Origin: Corynespora cassiicola
Lineage: Eukaryota; Ascomycota; Dothideomycetes; Pleosporales; Corynesporascaceae
Assembly: GCA_022059125.1 (NCBI GenBank)
Contig: JAEUWY010000018.1
Location: forward strand, 1-64,000
Direction of reading: 5' to 3'
DNA length: 64,000 nt
Shown: positions 24,601 through 35,929 of the stretch, piece after piece
How positions within the stretch are numbered: the stretch's first letter is position 1
Layout of the letters: the number at the start of each line of letters is the position of its first letter
Notes under the pieces: model-generated
What the model saw: the letters and a program-made list of their open reading frames with translations, nothing else
Database searches by the model: none
Told to the model about the DNA's origin: nothing
Position numbers and translations under genes: made by a program

Positions 24601-26550
24601 ACTTTCGCTGCTAAATTATTTTTTAAGTATAATTTTCTATTATTTAGAGGTATTCCGGGCTAGTCTAGCACCTTTAGATCCGCTTTATAGTATATTTAAA
24701 ATAGTATAGTTATAGTAGTTGTGTGTACGCTGTTATTATACGCAAATTCCGTAATTAGTAACTAAATTACTTAGTTATTCTGTTCTAGGTAATAATAGCA
24801 TCTAAAATACTGTTCTAGGGTCTAATTCTGTCTCTCTGTTTATCTATTTATTTTAGAATAATAAGTAGAGAATAAAACTTTTAAAGTGCCTAAGTAGTAA
24901 TAAAAACTATTCTAATACTTAGAATTTATTAAAGATTTTTAATTTAAAATAATATTTTTTAGAGTTTTATAAAGTCGGATTATTTTTCTTATTTAGATTT
25001 AAGCTAGGTTTTAAGCGGTCTAATTCGCTTAGACTAGTATATAGTAGACTATCTTTATTAATTAGTCTACTACTATTAGTATTAAGTTATATACTTAGCT
25101 AAAGTATTTTAATAGAAAAAGTTTAGTAATAAAGTTTATTGTAACGTCTGACTACGGTCTATTAAAAGCCGAAAAAAAATTTAATAGATTATAAAAGCGG
25201 TATCTAGCTGCGACTAATTTTTTATACTTTAAATAGTTATTACAGTACGCCTCTACGTTCTTTCTAATCTCTTTCTAATAGTACTTACGTCTAATTTTCT
25301 CTAGCGTTTTCTTTACTCCGAAGTAACCTGCTATTAGACTATTATAGTATTTTTAAAATACTTTAGTTTTTTTCTAATCTGTACTTAGTTGCAATTTTAA
25401 CTAGTTAGTTATTTAGCGTTATTTTAAAGTAGAAGTAAAAAGTTATTTTTTTTTCTTTTTAAAAAAGTTTTTTATTTATTTTTTTTACTGTCTTTACTGC
25501 AAAAGTCTAAAATTAAAGTATTTCTATTTTTTTTTTTTAAACTTTTTCTCTCTGTTTTTTTTTTTTTATTTTCTTTCTTTTCTTCGGGTGGTTTTTCTCT
25601 AATACAGGGTTCTAGAAGCTTCTGATGTTTTATCTAAAATATTTTAGTACTGTTTATATACTTTTTAGATAATTTTGTAATTATTGCTAGTATTACAGAG
25701 TCTTATAAGAATTTCCAGGTTATTATAGCTTATAGTAGCTCTACATAGGCTTTATTATCTTTCTGTAATAGTTATTAAGCTTCTTCTATATAATCTGGTT
25801 TTTTTAATAAGCTGTCCGCAGGGTTTAGCTTTTCTAAATAATAAGTTATAATAAAATTATATTCTGTAAGTTTTTTGTATGCTCTAATCTAGCAGTAGTT
25901 AAGTATCTTTATCTTTATAAACTATTTAAAGTTATTATAGTCTGTAAAAAGCTTAAATAGCGTTTTTTAAAAGTAGTATTACTAATAGAATAAACTTTTA
26001 TTTATTATAAGTAATTTTTTGTTATAGGTGTTATAATTGTATTCGGCTTAGTCTATTTTTCTCGAAAAGAACCTAATAAGTCTCTATTAGTTCTTTCTGT
26101 TCTGGCCTAAGCTTTTCTAGCTTATAATACTATAAATCGCGCCTTCTAAGGCGTCTATCTTAACTTTTATTAGTTTTTAAGAGTTAAAATAAGCTAAAAT
26201 CAGAATTAAGAAAAAAGTATTCTTTATTTATATAAAAGCTTATTTTACTTTTTAATTAAAATTAACTTTTACGCTTTTTTTTTTTTTTTAAGCGTGGCCG
26301 CCTCTGGCCGCGTTTAGCCTCTTTTAAATTATTCTAGTTAACAGTAGAGCACGTTTTTAGTATTAGCTAGTTTTAGATTATTTTAACTCTCTCCGAGTTA
26401 ACCTTAATTCCTTCTAAATATACTATATATTCTAGGTATTCTACCTGTTGTGTGTGGAATTTATACTTACTAAGTTTTATATATAACTTAGTCTGCTTTA
26501 GTTTTTCTAAAACTTTTCTAACGTAACCTATATAAGCTTTTTCTGTGTTA

Positions 26551-26592
26551 GAATAGACCAGAATATTATCTAGGTATATAATATACGTTATA
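26551..26592 (-). pseudogene. LTR-D reverse transcriptase relic
   Basis: The minus strand reads TYIIYLDNILVYS, the catalytic YxDD-box region with Asn at the last position, as in Gypsy-A and Gypsy-B. The flanking frame has stops. Integrase-like sequence should lie toward lower coordinates but was not resolved. Confidence 0.7.
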
Positions 26593-27419
26593 TTAACTAG
26601 CTCTGCTAAAGTCTAGTTAATATAGAATTAAAAGACAGTAGAGGCGTTAGTTAGGCTAAAAAGTATTATAAAGTATTTAAAATAACTATATCTTATTCTA
26701 AAGGCCGTCTTCTATTTATTACTCTCCCAGATATATATTCTGTAGTATATTTTCCGGATATCTAGTTTTATAAACTACTTTACTTTTAATAATTTTTTTA
26801 GAGATTTAGCTATAAGTAGTAACAGATGCCAGTTTTTAACTGTTATTTTATTTAAGCTTCTGTAATTAACACATAGTTATAAAATTCTATTTTTTTTTTT
26901 TATAAAAAGAATAGGTGCTCCAGCTAGAGACTTTAACTGCTTTATCTATCTTTTTTAAAAATACTCTTCTACATATTTACAAAAATATTCTAGTTTAACT
27001 GTTAATATATTATAGAGCAGTTAGTAAAATAGATTTATACCAGATTACAGCTCTATTATAAAATCTTAATTACTATATATAAGTAGTACTAATACTTTGT
27101 CGGGCCTAGCTATATTTTTAAATTTTTAGTACTTTAGTTTTAGAACAGGCGTCTCTAGCTTAGGTGCTAATATATTCTAAAGTTAACTAATTAAACAGAT
27201 GTAAACGTCTGTATTAAAACTTAAAAGTATTCTCTTAAACTAATTTACGTCTTTTATAGCTATCTTAATATATTTTAGATTACTATAGCTTTTAATATTT
27301 TTAAAGAGCATTTTTCGGCTCCGAAAATTTAACTTTAGATTAAACTAATTAATTTAAAGTAGTTTTAAGTATATTAGCAGCTTTTTAAAATTAGTAACTA
27401 TAAATAGAATTCTATAGAT

Positions 27420-27668
27420 CTATACTCTGCTTTTTAAGTTTTTAATACGCATCTCTGCAACTATAGACCTATAAACAGTATAATCTAATTTATTTAAAAA
27501 TAGTAGAATAATTTCTAGTACAGAACGAATAACTAAATTCTGTTCCTTCGCTACTGTTACTAAAATAACATTAAACTGTATTCTGCTATCTACTATAGCA
27601 TCTAACTTTATAAAACTTTCTATTTCTACTTTAAAAGAAAATAGCGTAGATTTCTTAATATTTAGCAT
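27420..27668 (-). pseudogene. LTR-D aspartic protease relic
   Basis: An open stretch of 82 codons with IKLDAIVDSRIQFNVI, a degraded form of the retropepsin D-S/T-G active-site loop. The Gly is replaced, so activity is unlikely. Confidence 0.6.
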
Positions 27669-27802
27669 TTTCTTAAGATTTTCTAACTTCTTTACCTATA
27701 TTAGATTAATATAAACTAAGAGGTAGAAGTTTAATCCCTCTAGCTCTTAGTTTTTCTTTTCTTATTAGAAAAGTAGGCTTTTTTTTTTACCTTATTCGGG
27801 TA

Positions 27803-27850
27803 ACAGAGTGTAATATAACTCTGTTCTTTATAAGTATAGCACACTATATC
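27803..27850 (-). pseudogene. LTR-D gag zinc knuckle relic
   Basis: The minus-strand translation CYTYKEQSYITLCYPNK fits a Cx2Cx4Hx4C knuckle in which one Cys and the His have become Tyr. TGC/TGT to TAC/TAT and CAC/CAT to TAC/TAT are RIP-type transitions. Confidence 0.55.
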
Positions 27851-28991
27851 TGTTTTAGACTTTTTCTTATACTTTTAGAGTATTTTAGCCTGTTATAAAT
27901 TATTTTTACTTTTTTTTTTTTTTTTTAGCTTAACTCTGTAGAATTAGAACTTATTAGCGTGCTAGATTCTCGCTTATTTTTTTTCTAACTTTTTTTTATT
28001 TTACTTTTCTATAACAGATCTCCGTAAATTCTATTCGTCTTCTGCTCTATCTATAAAAGATCTAAATAATTTTATTAAAAAAGGTGTTGTAATTCACGTC
28101 GGACTTTCTTTAAAAATACTCTAGTAAATTTAACTACTATTTTATAAAAGTTTAACTCTTCTATTTTAATTTATAAAAGCTAAAAGTAATTAAAAAAATC
28201 TGTTAGAGACTGTAAAGGCCTTTACTTACAGATTTTAATAAAGTTATAAACAGATTACTTACGTTTCTCTACTGTGTCTAACACTTTTAGCATCTTTTTC
28301 TTTAAGTTTTACTATATAAAAGTCTAATATAAGTTATTTTAGTATATATATACCGCATACGTCTTCTAAAAAGTTTTTATATTCTTACTTATATATTATA
28401 AGCTAAATAAAAATTTTTTTTTATCCGCTTTAAAGTATTATAAGTTTTTTATATAGTAGTTTTTATTATCGCGGAGCTATCAGTTATAGTCTACTCTATT
28501 TTTTTTTTTATAATAATAAGATAGTTTAGAGCGTAGTAGATTTGTCCGTTCTAGTGCAGAATAGACTATTATAGTAATTTTTATATTATTTATAGCTTTA
28601 TTAAGAGCTGTTGTATTGCTCTGCTCGTATCTACAGCGTAATTTAAATAGTTATTATAATTTTTTTTATTATTATTTGTTCTTAAACTATTAGTGCAGTT
28701 TTTCTAACGCTTTTAGCGTTTCAAATTAAAGCAAAGTATTTATTTCTAGTTCTGGCGATAATAAGGTCTCGCGATCTCTACTAAGCTCTGCTAGTCTAGT
28801 ATTATCTCTTTATTATTTATAGTTGTTTTTTTACTTTTAACTGCTTTCTCTGCTACCGCCGTAGTATAGAGTACTAATTTTTATTTTTTTAGTACTTTCA
28901 GAGGCACTAAGTGGGGTTTATAGATCCGCATAGTTATCAGCTATAATAGTTTAACGCTGTTTATCTTGTACTGTGTAACAAGCGATTTGAA

Positions 28992-29158
28992 TATTAAGCA
29001 CGAACCTAATTGTATATTATCGTGTAGAAAAAAGAGATGAATTGCTGCTAAGACAGCTTGCAGCGACTCGGGAATATATACTATCACGCTTGTAACTAAG
29101 CTAACCTAGAACACCCTATAATAGGCCATAATAGATTATGATGAGACACAGCCTTACA
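28992..29158 (-). repeat. LTR-D right LTR (5' LTR), 167 bp
   Basis: Ends in GCCTTACA before the TTAGA duplication. It is 52 bp shorter than the left LTR, exactly the distance between the two GAACCTAA copies there. Confidence 0.85.
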
Positions 29159-29163
29159 TTAGA

Positions 29164-30230
29164 AAGAGATAAAAAAATTATTAATAGAGATTTAATTAAA
29201 AGCTCTAAAAAAATAAATACAAAAATATTACTAAAAAATAATATAAAAATATCTAAAAAAAGCTTATAAAGATATTTAAAAGAAAAAAATTATAGTACAA
29301 ATATTAGTACTAAAAAGCCTTATTTAAATAAAAAAAAACTTAAAAAAAATTAGAATATACAAAAAAAATATAAAAAATATAGAAAATATAAATTTAAATA
29401 AAATTATATTTTCTAATAAGTTAGTAATAGAAAAAGGCCTAGATTCTAGACAGAAATATATAAAAAAAAGAAATAAAAGAGTAGAAGCTGAATTAGCTTT
29501 TATAAAATTAAATTATAAGTTAAAAAAAAATTAAAAAAATAAAAATTAACTAAAAATTAATTATATTTTTTTAATTTAATTACTTTTTTAAAAAAAAATT
29601 AGTACTAATTAAATTATAGCTTAAGATATTATTATATTAGTATAGAGAGCTATTTAGATAGAAGGAAGATCAGAATTAGTGTTTATTAAAACACCTAATT
29701 CTAAAAATAACTTTAATAATATAAATTATATATAAAAAGTATTAAAACTTATTATTAAAAAACAAATAAAACCCGGTTAGTTTATATACCTTTTTTTATT
29801 TTTTTATTAAATTTATTATTTAATTAAATTCATTTAATTAAATATTAAATAATAAAATTAATATAAATACTAATTACTTTATAGACTAGAAATTTTAATA
29901 AGATAATTCAAAAATTTATACAGCTAAACTAGTTTTAAAATAGTTTAAAAAAATAAAATTAAATTATTTAAACATCCAGCTTATAGCCCAGATCTAGCAC
30001 CTATAGAAAATATCTAAGCTATATTAAAAAATAATTTAAAAAAATTAAAATCTAATTTATTAGATAAAAAAAAATAAAAAAGATAATATTTTATTTATAA
30101 ACGTTATAAATAAAGAATAGAATTTAATTCCGCAAAAAATAATAGATAATTATATATTATCTTTACTTAGACGTTAGAAAGCAGTTATTAAAGCTAACGG
30201 ATATTATACAAAATATTAATAATTTAATTA
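29164..30230 (+). pseudogene. Tc1/mariner transposase, C-terminal relic
   Basis: Plus-strand fragments include a Lys-rich helix ending SLQRYLKEKNY (29220-29290) and HPAYSPDLAPIENI at 29973..30014, the conserved block before the last catalytic acid of Tc1/mariner DDE enzymes. Stops are abundant. It pairs with the N-terminal relic before 21421. Confidence 0.7.
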
Positions 30231-30399
30231 ATTATTAATTTATTTATATAATTTGATTTTTTAAATATTTTTTTTCTTTTATTATTTTTTTTTTTAAAAG
30301 AGAAAGTTATATTAAAAATTTATATATATATATATATATATAGTTTCTAGGTTTATAATAATTAAATAAAATAATTAAAATATACGCTAGATAAAAAAA

Positions 30400-30695
30400 T
30401 AAATCAGCACTTAATTTATATTTTTTTTCACCTCTACTTTAAGCTTATTTATAACCTTATAACTATAATATAAACTCTAATTTTTTTTTAAACTTAAAGT
30501 TACAATATATTTCTATTAAATTGATTTTTTTTTTATTTTTATAGCTAGTTTAGTTAGAAGGTTATAGCAGTTTAAAAACTGCTCTTTTTTCAATTAAACT
30601 GTTTTAATGTCACCTTACTGTAGCTAGTTTAGTTAAAACGTTATATTAGTTTAAAAACTGCTACTTTTTTAATTAAACTATTTTAATATCACCTT
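30400..30695. repeat. Right terminal inverted repeat of mariner element, with tandem duplication
   Basis: The outer unit occurs twice in tandem, at 30542..30614 and 30621..30695 (79-bp period), whereas the left end has it once. The inner part matches 20840-20985 reversed. Confidence 0.65.
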
Positions 30696-30700
30696 AATAT

Positions 30701-31449
30701 AGTTATTAATAATAAAATAAAAATAAAATAAAAAAACAGAAACTATAAATAATAAAAAGTTTAACAATTTAATATCTAAAACTAATAATATTATAATAAA
30801 CTGTTTTTTAAAAACTGCTTTTATTTACTAATTTTAAATACTTAAAAGAGGCAAAAGACTTACTAATAAAACGGTGATCTCTGAAATAGAAACAGTAGCG
30901 CTTGAGATATTTTTTAAGCTGACATTACGTGTGTGATAGTGTATTAAAAAATAGTGTTAGATGGGATATTATTACGCCAGGTAGTAGTAGTTTCGTAATT
31001 TGCCGCATACCACAACTATACTAGTCACGTGAAGGCCAACACAAACTGATCAAGACGGACAAATGCCAAGTGAAATGCAGAAGGAGATAGGTGAAACGTT
31101 TCGGCTCCATAATGAGATAGAATTCTTTGCTCTATCAGAAAACAGCACGGAATGAATAATACACATCTGTCAGAGGGAAGGGACCCAGATGACCTGTAGC
31201 CATCGAACATCTCAAAAAAGCGTTCTCAAAATTTCTGATGAACACTAAACAAGGAAAAACAGATGTCTGCTATGTTCTCGTTTCGCGTTTCATCCATGTC
31301 GTGTCAAGCTCTATAACCTCCCGTGCGCCCTTGTTGTAAAAGTTGAAGGATTCACGCATCGCATAGAAGTATTGACCGACCAACGGTTGTACGCACTGCT
31401 GTGTTCCCTCTGTCAGTTAAGATAAGTAAATGGATAGAGTTCCAGACCT
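30701..31449. other. Transition from AT island to gene island
   Basis: AT-rich to about 30900, then GC-balanced. It contains the dispersed block at 31006..31058 that matches 11791..11835. No gene is seen before the stop of the first secreted protein. Confidence 0.4.
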
Positions 31450-31863
31450 TTAATCGCAGTCGACAGTCTTGCCATACCAACGATCTTTCAAGGTCCATCC
31501 ATTGAAATCGGGAAGAGCACGGTGATTCATCTCTGTTTGCCACTCTCGGTACCTCCAGGCTACTACTTGGCATTGGTAGTAGATGCAGTTGGAGTTGTCA
31601 TCAGGAAGGACTTCTCCGACCATTTTGAGTTCAGAAGTAATGGAATGGCCCAGCTGGGAATTTGCCTGAGCACTCAGGTCAACGAAAGCCTGACGGAAGG
31701 AAGCGCACTCGCGTTCAGCACGATCCTTAACACCGGGCATGAGGCCTTCGTTGCAGTTGGCAAACTCCTTTTGATAATTGTAAAACCTTTGCTTGCAGGC
31801 AAGAGTAGGGATAACAAAGGAGATGAAGGCGGCGAGCCATAAAGGGAGAACGAAAGAGCGCAT
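31450..31863 (-). CDS. Small secreted Cys-rich protein, SSP family member 1
   Basis: Single exon, 137 aa, ATG at 31863. Residues 1-22 form a signal peptide (cleavage before CKQRFYNY). The mature part has six Cys (23, 37, 53, 93, 98, 136), the motif WRYREW at 103-108 and the C-terminal end TVDCD. It shares CxQR near the N-terminus, W-R-Y-R/K-E-W and the VDCD/IDCD tail with the genes at 32706 and 34315, so the three are paralogues. It lacks the CxxC pair of the other two. Function unknown; size, Cys content and location beside a transposon island fit a candidate effector, which is inference. Confidence 0.8.
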   Translation of the reverse strand: MRSFVLPLWLAAFISFVIPTLACKQRFYNYQKEFANCNEGLMPGVKDRAERECASFRQAFVDLSAQANSQLGHSITSELKMVGEVLPDDNSNCIYYQCQVVAWRYREWQTEMNHRALPDFNGWTLKDRWYGKTVDCD

Positions 31864-32705
31864 GATGGGGACTAGACCTTGGAGGCTGGTGGTGAAGGAA
31901 CGAAGACTTGCGGTTGGAAGGATATCGAGGGGCTGTAGAGCGCATTAAAGCCTACATCCGAAAGGTCATCTCGCAGTTGGTGACACTTCGAGACTCGCCG
32001 GTTCCAAGATTCCAGAAGCCATGTTTCCCGACCCGTGACCTAATCAAGTATCGCTATACCACATGTGGGTGGGCTTGTATCCGGTTGCACGAGCATAATA
32101 GGTTGATAACGGAAGAGGCGCAGTGCGTACGTGTTGTTGTTGATGCTCAAGTGGAGCTTGATGGTTCCTGCATATGGGCCGATAGCTGGAGTGGAGAACA
32201 CCATCATACCGTGTTCTGCCCGGCATGGTGCCGAAAATACTGCCTACGGATCGGCATGTCGGGCTTGTCGGTGGGGTAGGGTGTTCGGCCCGGCATAGAG
32301 CCGCACATAGCACTACGGTATCTGTGGCAAGCCTTCATAGAGAATATGAGCAATAAAAAGAATTAGATAGTTCTGGGTGTTCATTTCCCTGCTTCGAATT
32401 TCTTTAATTTTGTTTAGTATTGCTGACGCGGCACCTAACGAGGAAGGATAGAACTGCTCTTTCAATTAGACTACTCGGGGAGTTGTGTGCCCAGGCTCAC
32501 AACTATCATCTCCAAAGTCCAAGCGCGAGCGTTCGGCAAGGGTTAGATGGAATGAGTCATGAGATGACAGTCTGTCTTATCTTATTGAATTTCTTGGTCA
32601 CTGGTCACGAGTCCTGGTATATAACCTATCAAGAGCAATATCCCTCATCCTGCATCAGCAATTGATCAACCCTCTGTTCATTGCATTGCATCTAAATCTG
32701 CAATC
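31864..32705. other. Divergent intergenic region between SSP1 and SSP2
   Basis: The 842-bp gap should hold both promoters. A TATA box for SSP2 is at 32618. Open frames here lack protein-like features. Confidence 0.45.
32618..32624 (+). promoter_or_regulatory. TATA box of SSP2
   Basis: TATATAA, 88 bp before the ATG at 32706. A comparable TATAAATA precedes SSP3 at a similar distance. Confidence 0.5.
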
Positions 32706-33173
32706 ATGAGGGACCTTGCTTTCGTCTTTACTTTTCTACTTGCATTCTACTCCCCCATCGTTGAGGCTTGCCGCCAGCGATATATTGAATGGTACAAATA
32801 TATGCCATGTGGAGGAAACAAGGGTCCCCTCGATGGCGAATGTTGGCAGATTGAGAAGAACATGAGAGACTACAGCTTAAGCCACGAAAAGGTCTGGGGA
32901 GGATCTTTTACTGCTGATAACGTCTGCGGTACTTGCGAGCCGAGTGTAAACCAGCAGTGGTGCACCTGCACTATCCGCGCCTGGCGTTACAGGGAGTGGA
33001 TGCAAGAGCCTGGATCTTCCTACTGGCCTAAGATGCCTAATGGTTGGGAGCGCGTTGACCCCAACAATGGCGAGAATGGCTGGTATGACACTGTGAGTCT
33101 TTCCCGAGCATGGCTTCCTGTATTTTATTCTCATGACCATGAATAGGGCCACAAGAACATCGACTGTGACTAA
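32706..33173 (+). CDS. Small secreted Cys-rich protein, SSP family member 2
   Basis: Two exons, 32706..33092 and 33147..33173, 137 aa. A 54-bp intron (GTGAGT..TAG) before the last nine codons restores the family tail GHKNIDCD. The signal peptide is residues 1-21, before CRQRYIEW. Eight Cys: 22, 35, 46, 74, 77, 86, 88, 136. The spacing x12, x10, x27, x2, x8, x1 nearly matches SSP3. WRYREW is at 93-98. The mature protein is rich in Trp and Tyr. No known domain is recognised; probably extracellular. Confidence 0.85.
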
Positions 33174-34314
33174 GCGCTGCCGAAAAAGAGAGAGAGGGAA
33201 GGGGAGGGGAGGCTATTATCTTGGCCAAAGTTTTAGAACATCGGGGTTGTTGGCGGAACCGTGGGGGGAATTTTGGCTTTTGGATCTAGTTTCGTCAGAT
33301 AGAACATGAATCTGTTGTGCCATGCTGGAACATAACTTTTCCTAGCTTATTTGAGGAAGAATATTTCTGTTGTTGATTGCAAGGTCATGAGGGACAGCTC
33401 ATGCATCTCATTCTGAGTTTTGTATGAACACGCTACCAATCAAATGCACTATTCTGTGGAAATATGCAAACATAAACCTCCTTATGATAAGATATTTAGC
33501 GTTTCTCAGCAGGTGTAGCTGTGCCGTCACCCATGTGGAACAACCCCATAATCATAAGACATGGATTAAACCTAAATATCCGGACCCGTTACAATAATAC
33601 GTTCTTATCGTTATAGGATAACATTCTTTAATTTCCTATGATGATTCTCCAAGGCTTCAGGTATGACCAAAAAACCTTGAGCGTTAGGTTCAACAGTAAC
33701 GAAGCCAAGAGCGATTGACTGGTAGTGGATAACCGCTATTTCCGGAGGCCAGAATGGTATCCACTGTTTGGACTGCTCGCTGACCATGCTTGTTAAATCT
33801 AGACTGATTGATCGTCGAACTGATCCATGCAAATATACATGAATTTACGGCAACTTGGCCGAGAGCTCCTATATTGACGGAGGGAAACCGAGGGACTGAT
33901 TTCTGTGGCAACCTCTGACGCACTGTAAGATTCACTATCAGTATTTTAGTACCATTCTCCGACAGTTCCAGTGGCGCAAGTGTTCTCGCACGGCCGTACT
34001 GAAATATTAGCACTCCAAAAATGCCTCATGCACGTCTGCTAGGGCGACTGTGTGATAAGTGTATTATCCAAGTAAAAAGTTCAGTCTAGTCGACTTTGCA
34101 ATGGTGTGCCGCACTTGTAAAGTGGAGTTGATCAGCCACCCCGAAAAGATGCCGCTTTGTAAATTACCGTCTATGGGGCATATAATATGAGTAGTTGGCC
34201 TGATGGATACATTTGGGCATGATTCAGTCTATAAATATTCAATCGATCGACAATTCTCGACATCGACTCCAAACCATCAAATCTTTCTCTCTCCCCTCCA
34301 AAATTGTCACAACC
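33174..34314. other. Intergenic between SSP2 and SSP3
   Basis: Contains the SSP3 TATA box at 34230. Minus-strand open frames at 33611..34013 overlap each other and lack signal or domain features. Confidence 0.45.
34230..34237 (+). promoter_or_regulatory. TATA box of SSP3
   Basis: TATAAATA, 85 bp before the ATG at 34315. Confidence 0.5.
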
Positions 34315-34695
34315 ATGAAGATTCTTCTCACCATCTTCTTCCTTTATAACATCCTTGGCTTTGTCACCGCCTGTCAACAATGGAAAGTTGGCTACGCTTC
34401 TAAAGGAACTGCCTGCGAACTGGACGCTGGTTACTGGCGCAATAAATGCCGTGACATGTCCTGGAAATATATCGACTATTCACGCAAGAACCAGGAACGT
34501 CTTGGCCGTGATATCGGTGGCGACGCGTATTGCGATCCCTGTACCAACAACAACCCTAAGTGCTACTGCCGAGTCACCTTCTGGCGCTACAAGGAGTGGA
34601 TGGGCCAGACTATCCCATACTTTGAGGATGCTGACTGGGCTATCGATTCGACGGATCCCTTCGAGAAGCTCCCTCACAAGAACGTTGATTGTTAG
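34315..34695 (+). CDS. Small secreted Cys-rich protein, SSP family member 3
   Basis: Single exon, 126 aa. The start is the ATG in a CACAACCATGAAG context; upstream in-frame codons give no signal peptide. The signal peptide is residues 1-19 (MKILLTIFFLYNILGFVTA), before CQQWKVGY. Eight Cys: 20, 34, 45, 73, 76, 83, 85, 126, with spacing x13, x10, x27, x2, x6, x1, close to SSP2. WRYKEW is at 90-95 and the end is KNVDC. Paralogue of the genes at 31450 and 32706; in the same orientation as SSP2. Function unknown. Confidence 0.85.
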   Translation: MKILLTIFFLYNILGFVTACQQWKVGYASKGTACELDAGYWRNKCRDMSWKYIDYSRKNQERLGRDIGGDAYCDPCTNNNPKCYCRVTFWRYKEWMGQTIPYFEDADWAIDSTDPFEKLPHKNVDC

Positions 34696-35929
34696 AGGAC
34701 AATATTCCGACTTTGATTTCCAGGTGATGGGTATCAAGTCTGGGTATTATGGAGGAAGGTACTTGAGCGAAGGGACGGAACAGGAATGCACGCACGATCT
34801 GTTTAGGCAAGGATTTGAAGTGTGAAGATTAGAATTGAATGTAGGGAGCAAATAGAACGAATGTAATAGTTAAGCGACGTCGAGAAATTTCTATTGTTTT
34901 CTTTTCGTGATCAATGCGCACTGTGCCCGATTTTCTTTTTCTGGTTCTACATCCATCATTGTATAAACTCGTCCAAAAGAATCATCTTTGCAGTAGATTT
35001 CTAGGAAAGCAGAATTTAGTGCAATGTCAAGACAATGAAGGATTCAACTTGACGAACATTGTAGTTCAATCTATCGAACATCCTACCCATCATCATCATT
35101 GCGCGTATAGTGCGAAGGTCACGGGAAGGGCCGATCCCAGCAAATACCCCAGTTTCATTCGTTGGGCACCTTATCACTCACTCATTGTCATCGACAGTAT
35201 GACAAATCATGCTATTCCTGTTCTTCTTGCTCACCTCTTTTATACCGAAGATCTTTACCTGTCTGCGTCAAGACCATAACTTTTCTATATATCACCTGGC
35301 CAGCCGATGATCTGTCCGAGATTGTACCGATTCTGAATATGTTCCAGCCGTTCTAAGGGACAAGAGCCAAGCTGAGGTAATAAAGCCCTCAAATCAAGTT
35401 GAACGCTGATCACGCCCGGATCGACACAAGCCCCCAGAAGCCAGGGGCACATAAAGCCCCGAGATCTAACATCGGCATTGTACCTATCGCAATTCAAAAA
35501 AAATTTCATCGCAAGGCTTGGCACAAACTGCCATGCGATCGCGGACCCGGCGCTCAGTAGCTTGGAGATAGATCGGACCGATAGAAGGGGATAGCGTCAA
35601 AGTTGGCGCCACACTGAAGACGGTCCAAGATTGCTGTGCCAAGGTTGATATCGGTCATTAGGCCTGGGTATTATACTATTGAGGACAACTTCTTCTCAAA
35701 TGCATGGCCGCATCACGGCGTTATCGGAAGAGATACTCGGTAATTTGACGGAGAGATGTTGGTTCACCGCACTTCGAGACACAACCGAGCTAGGGAAGAC
35801 AGGTTAATCACAGCGAACATCACGATACCTATGCTGAAAAGTAATGTCTAGAACATTATATAGATACGTGTCGAATTCTCATACATTGACCATCAAGCCA
35901 GCCACCAGCCTAAGTCACTCTTTTGCAAG
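34696..35929. other. Intergenic, about 1.2 kb
   Basis: No supported gene. A TATATAG box at 35858..35864 lies about 70 bp before the next ATG. Confidence 0.45.

Larger units (their letters stand above)
21422..29158 (-). mobile_element. LTR-D: decayed Ty3/Gypsy-like retroelement
   Basis: Bounded by LTRs at 21422..21640 and 28992..29158 and a 5-bp target duplication TTAGA (21417..21421 and 29159..29163). Coding relics lie on the minus strand: a CCHC knuckle at about 27803..27850, protease at 27420..27668, and reverse transcriptase with the TYIIYLDNILVYS motif at about 26551..26592. Many TAG/TAA stops fall at likely Gln or Trp codons. It is inserted in the mariner element. Confidence 0.85.
20761..30700 (+). 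mobile_element. Tc1/mariner element interrupted by LTR-D
   Basis: Long inverted terminal repeats of about 200 bp: 20767..20985 matches the reverse complement of about 30400..30695. The transposase lies on the plus strand, split by the LTR-D insertion at 21421/29159. Without LTR-D and one TSD copy, the element is about 2.2 kb. It is AT-rich and riddled with stops. Confidence 0.75.

Noticed and set aside
33611..34013. Two overlapping minus-strand frames between SSP2 and SSP3
   Set aside because: They overlap in different frames, have no signal peptide or Cys pattern, and could not be joined by splice signals into one protein.
35285..35524. 79-codon minus-strand frame ending IGWPGDI
   Set aside because: Looks protein-like at first, but has no ATG and no supporting exon upstream. 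Kept as intergenic.
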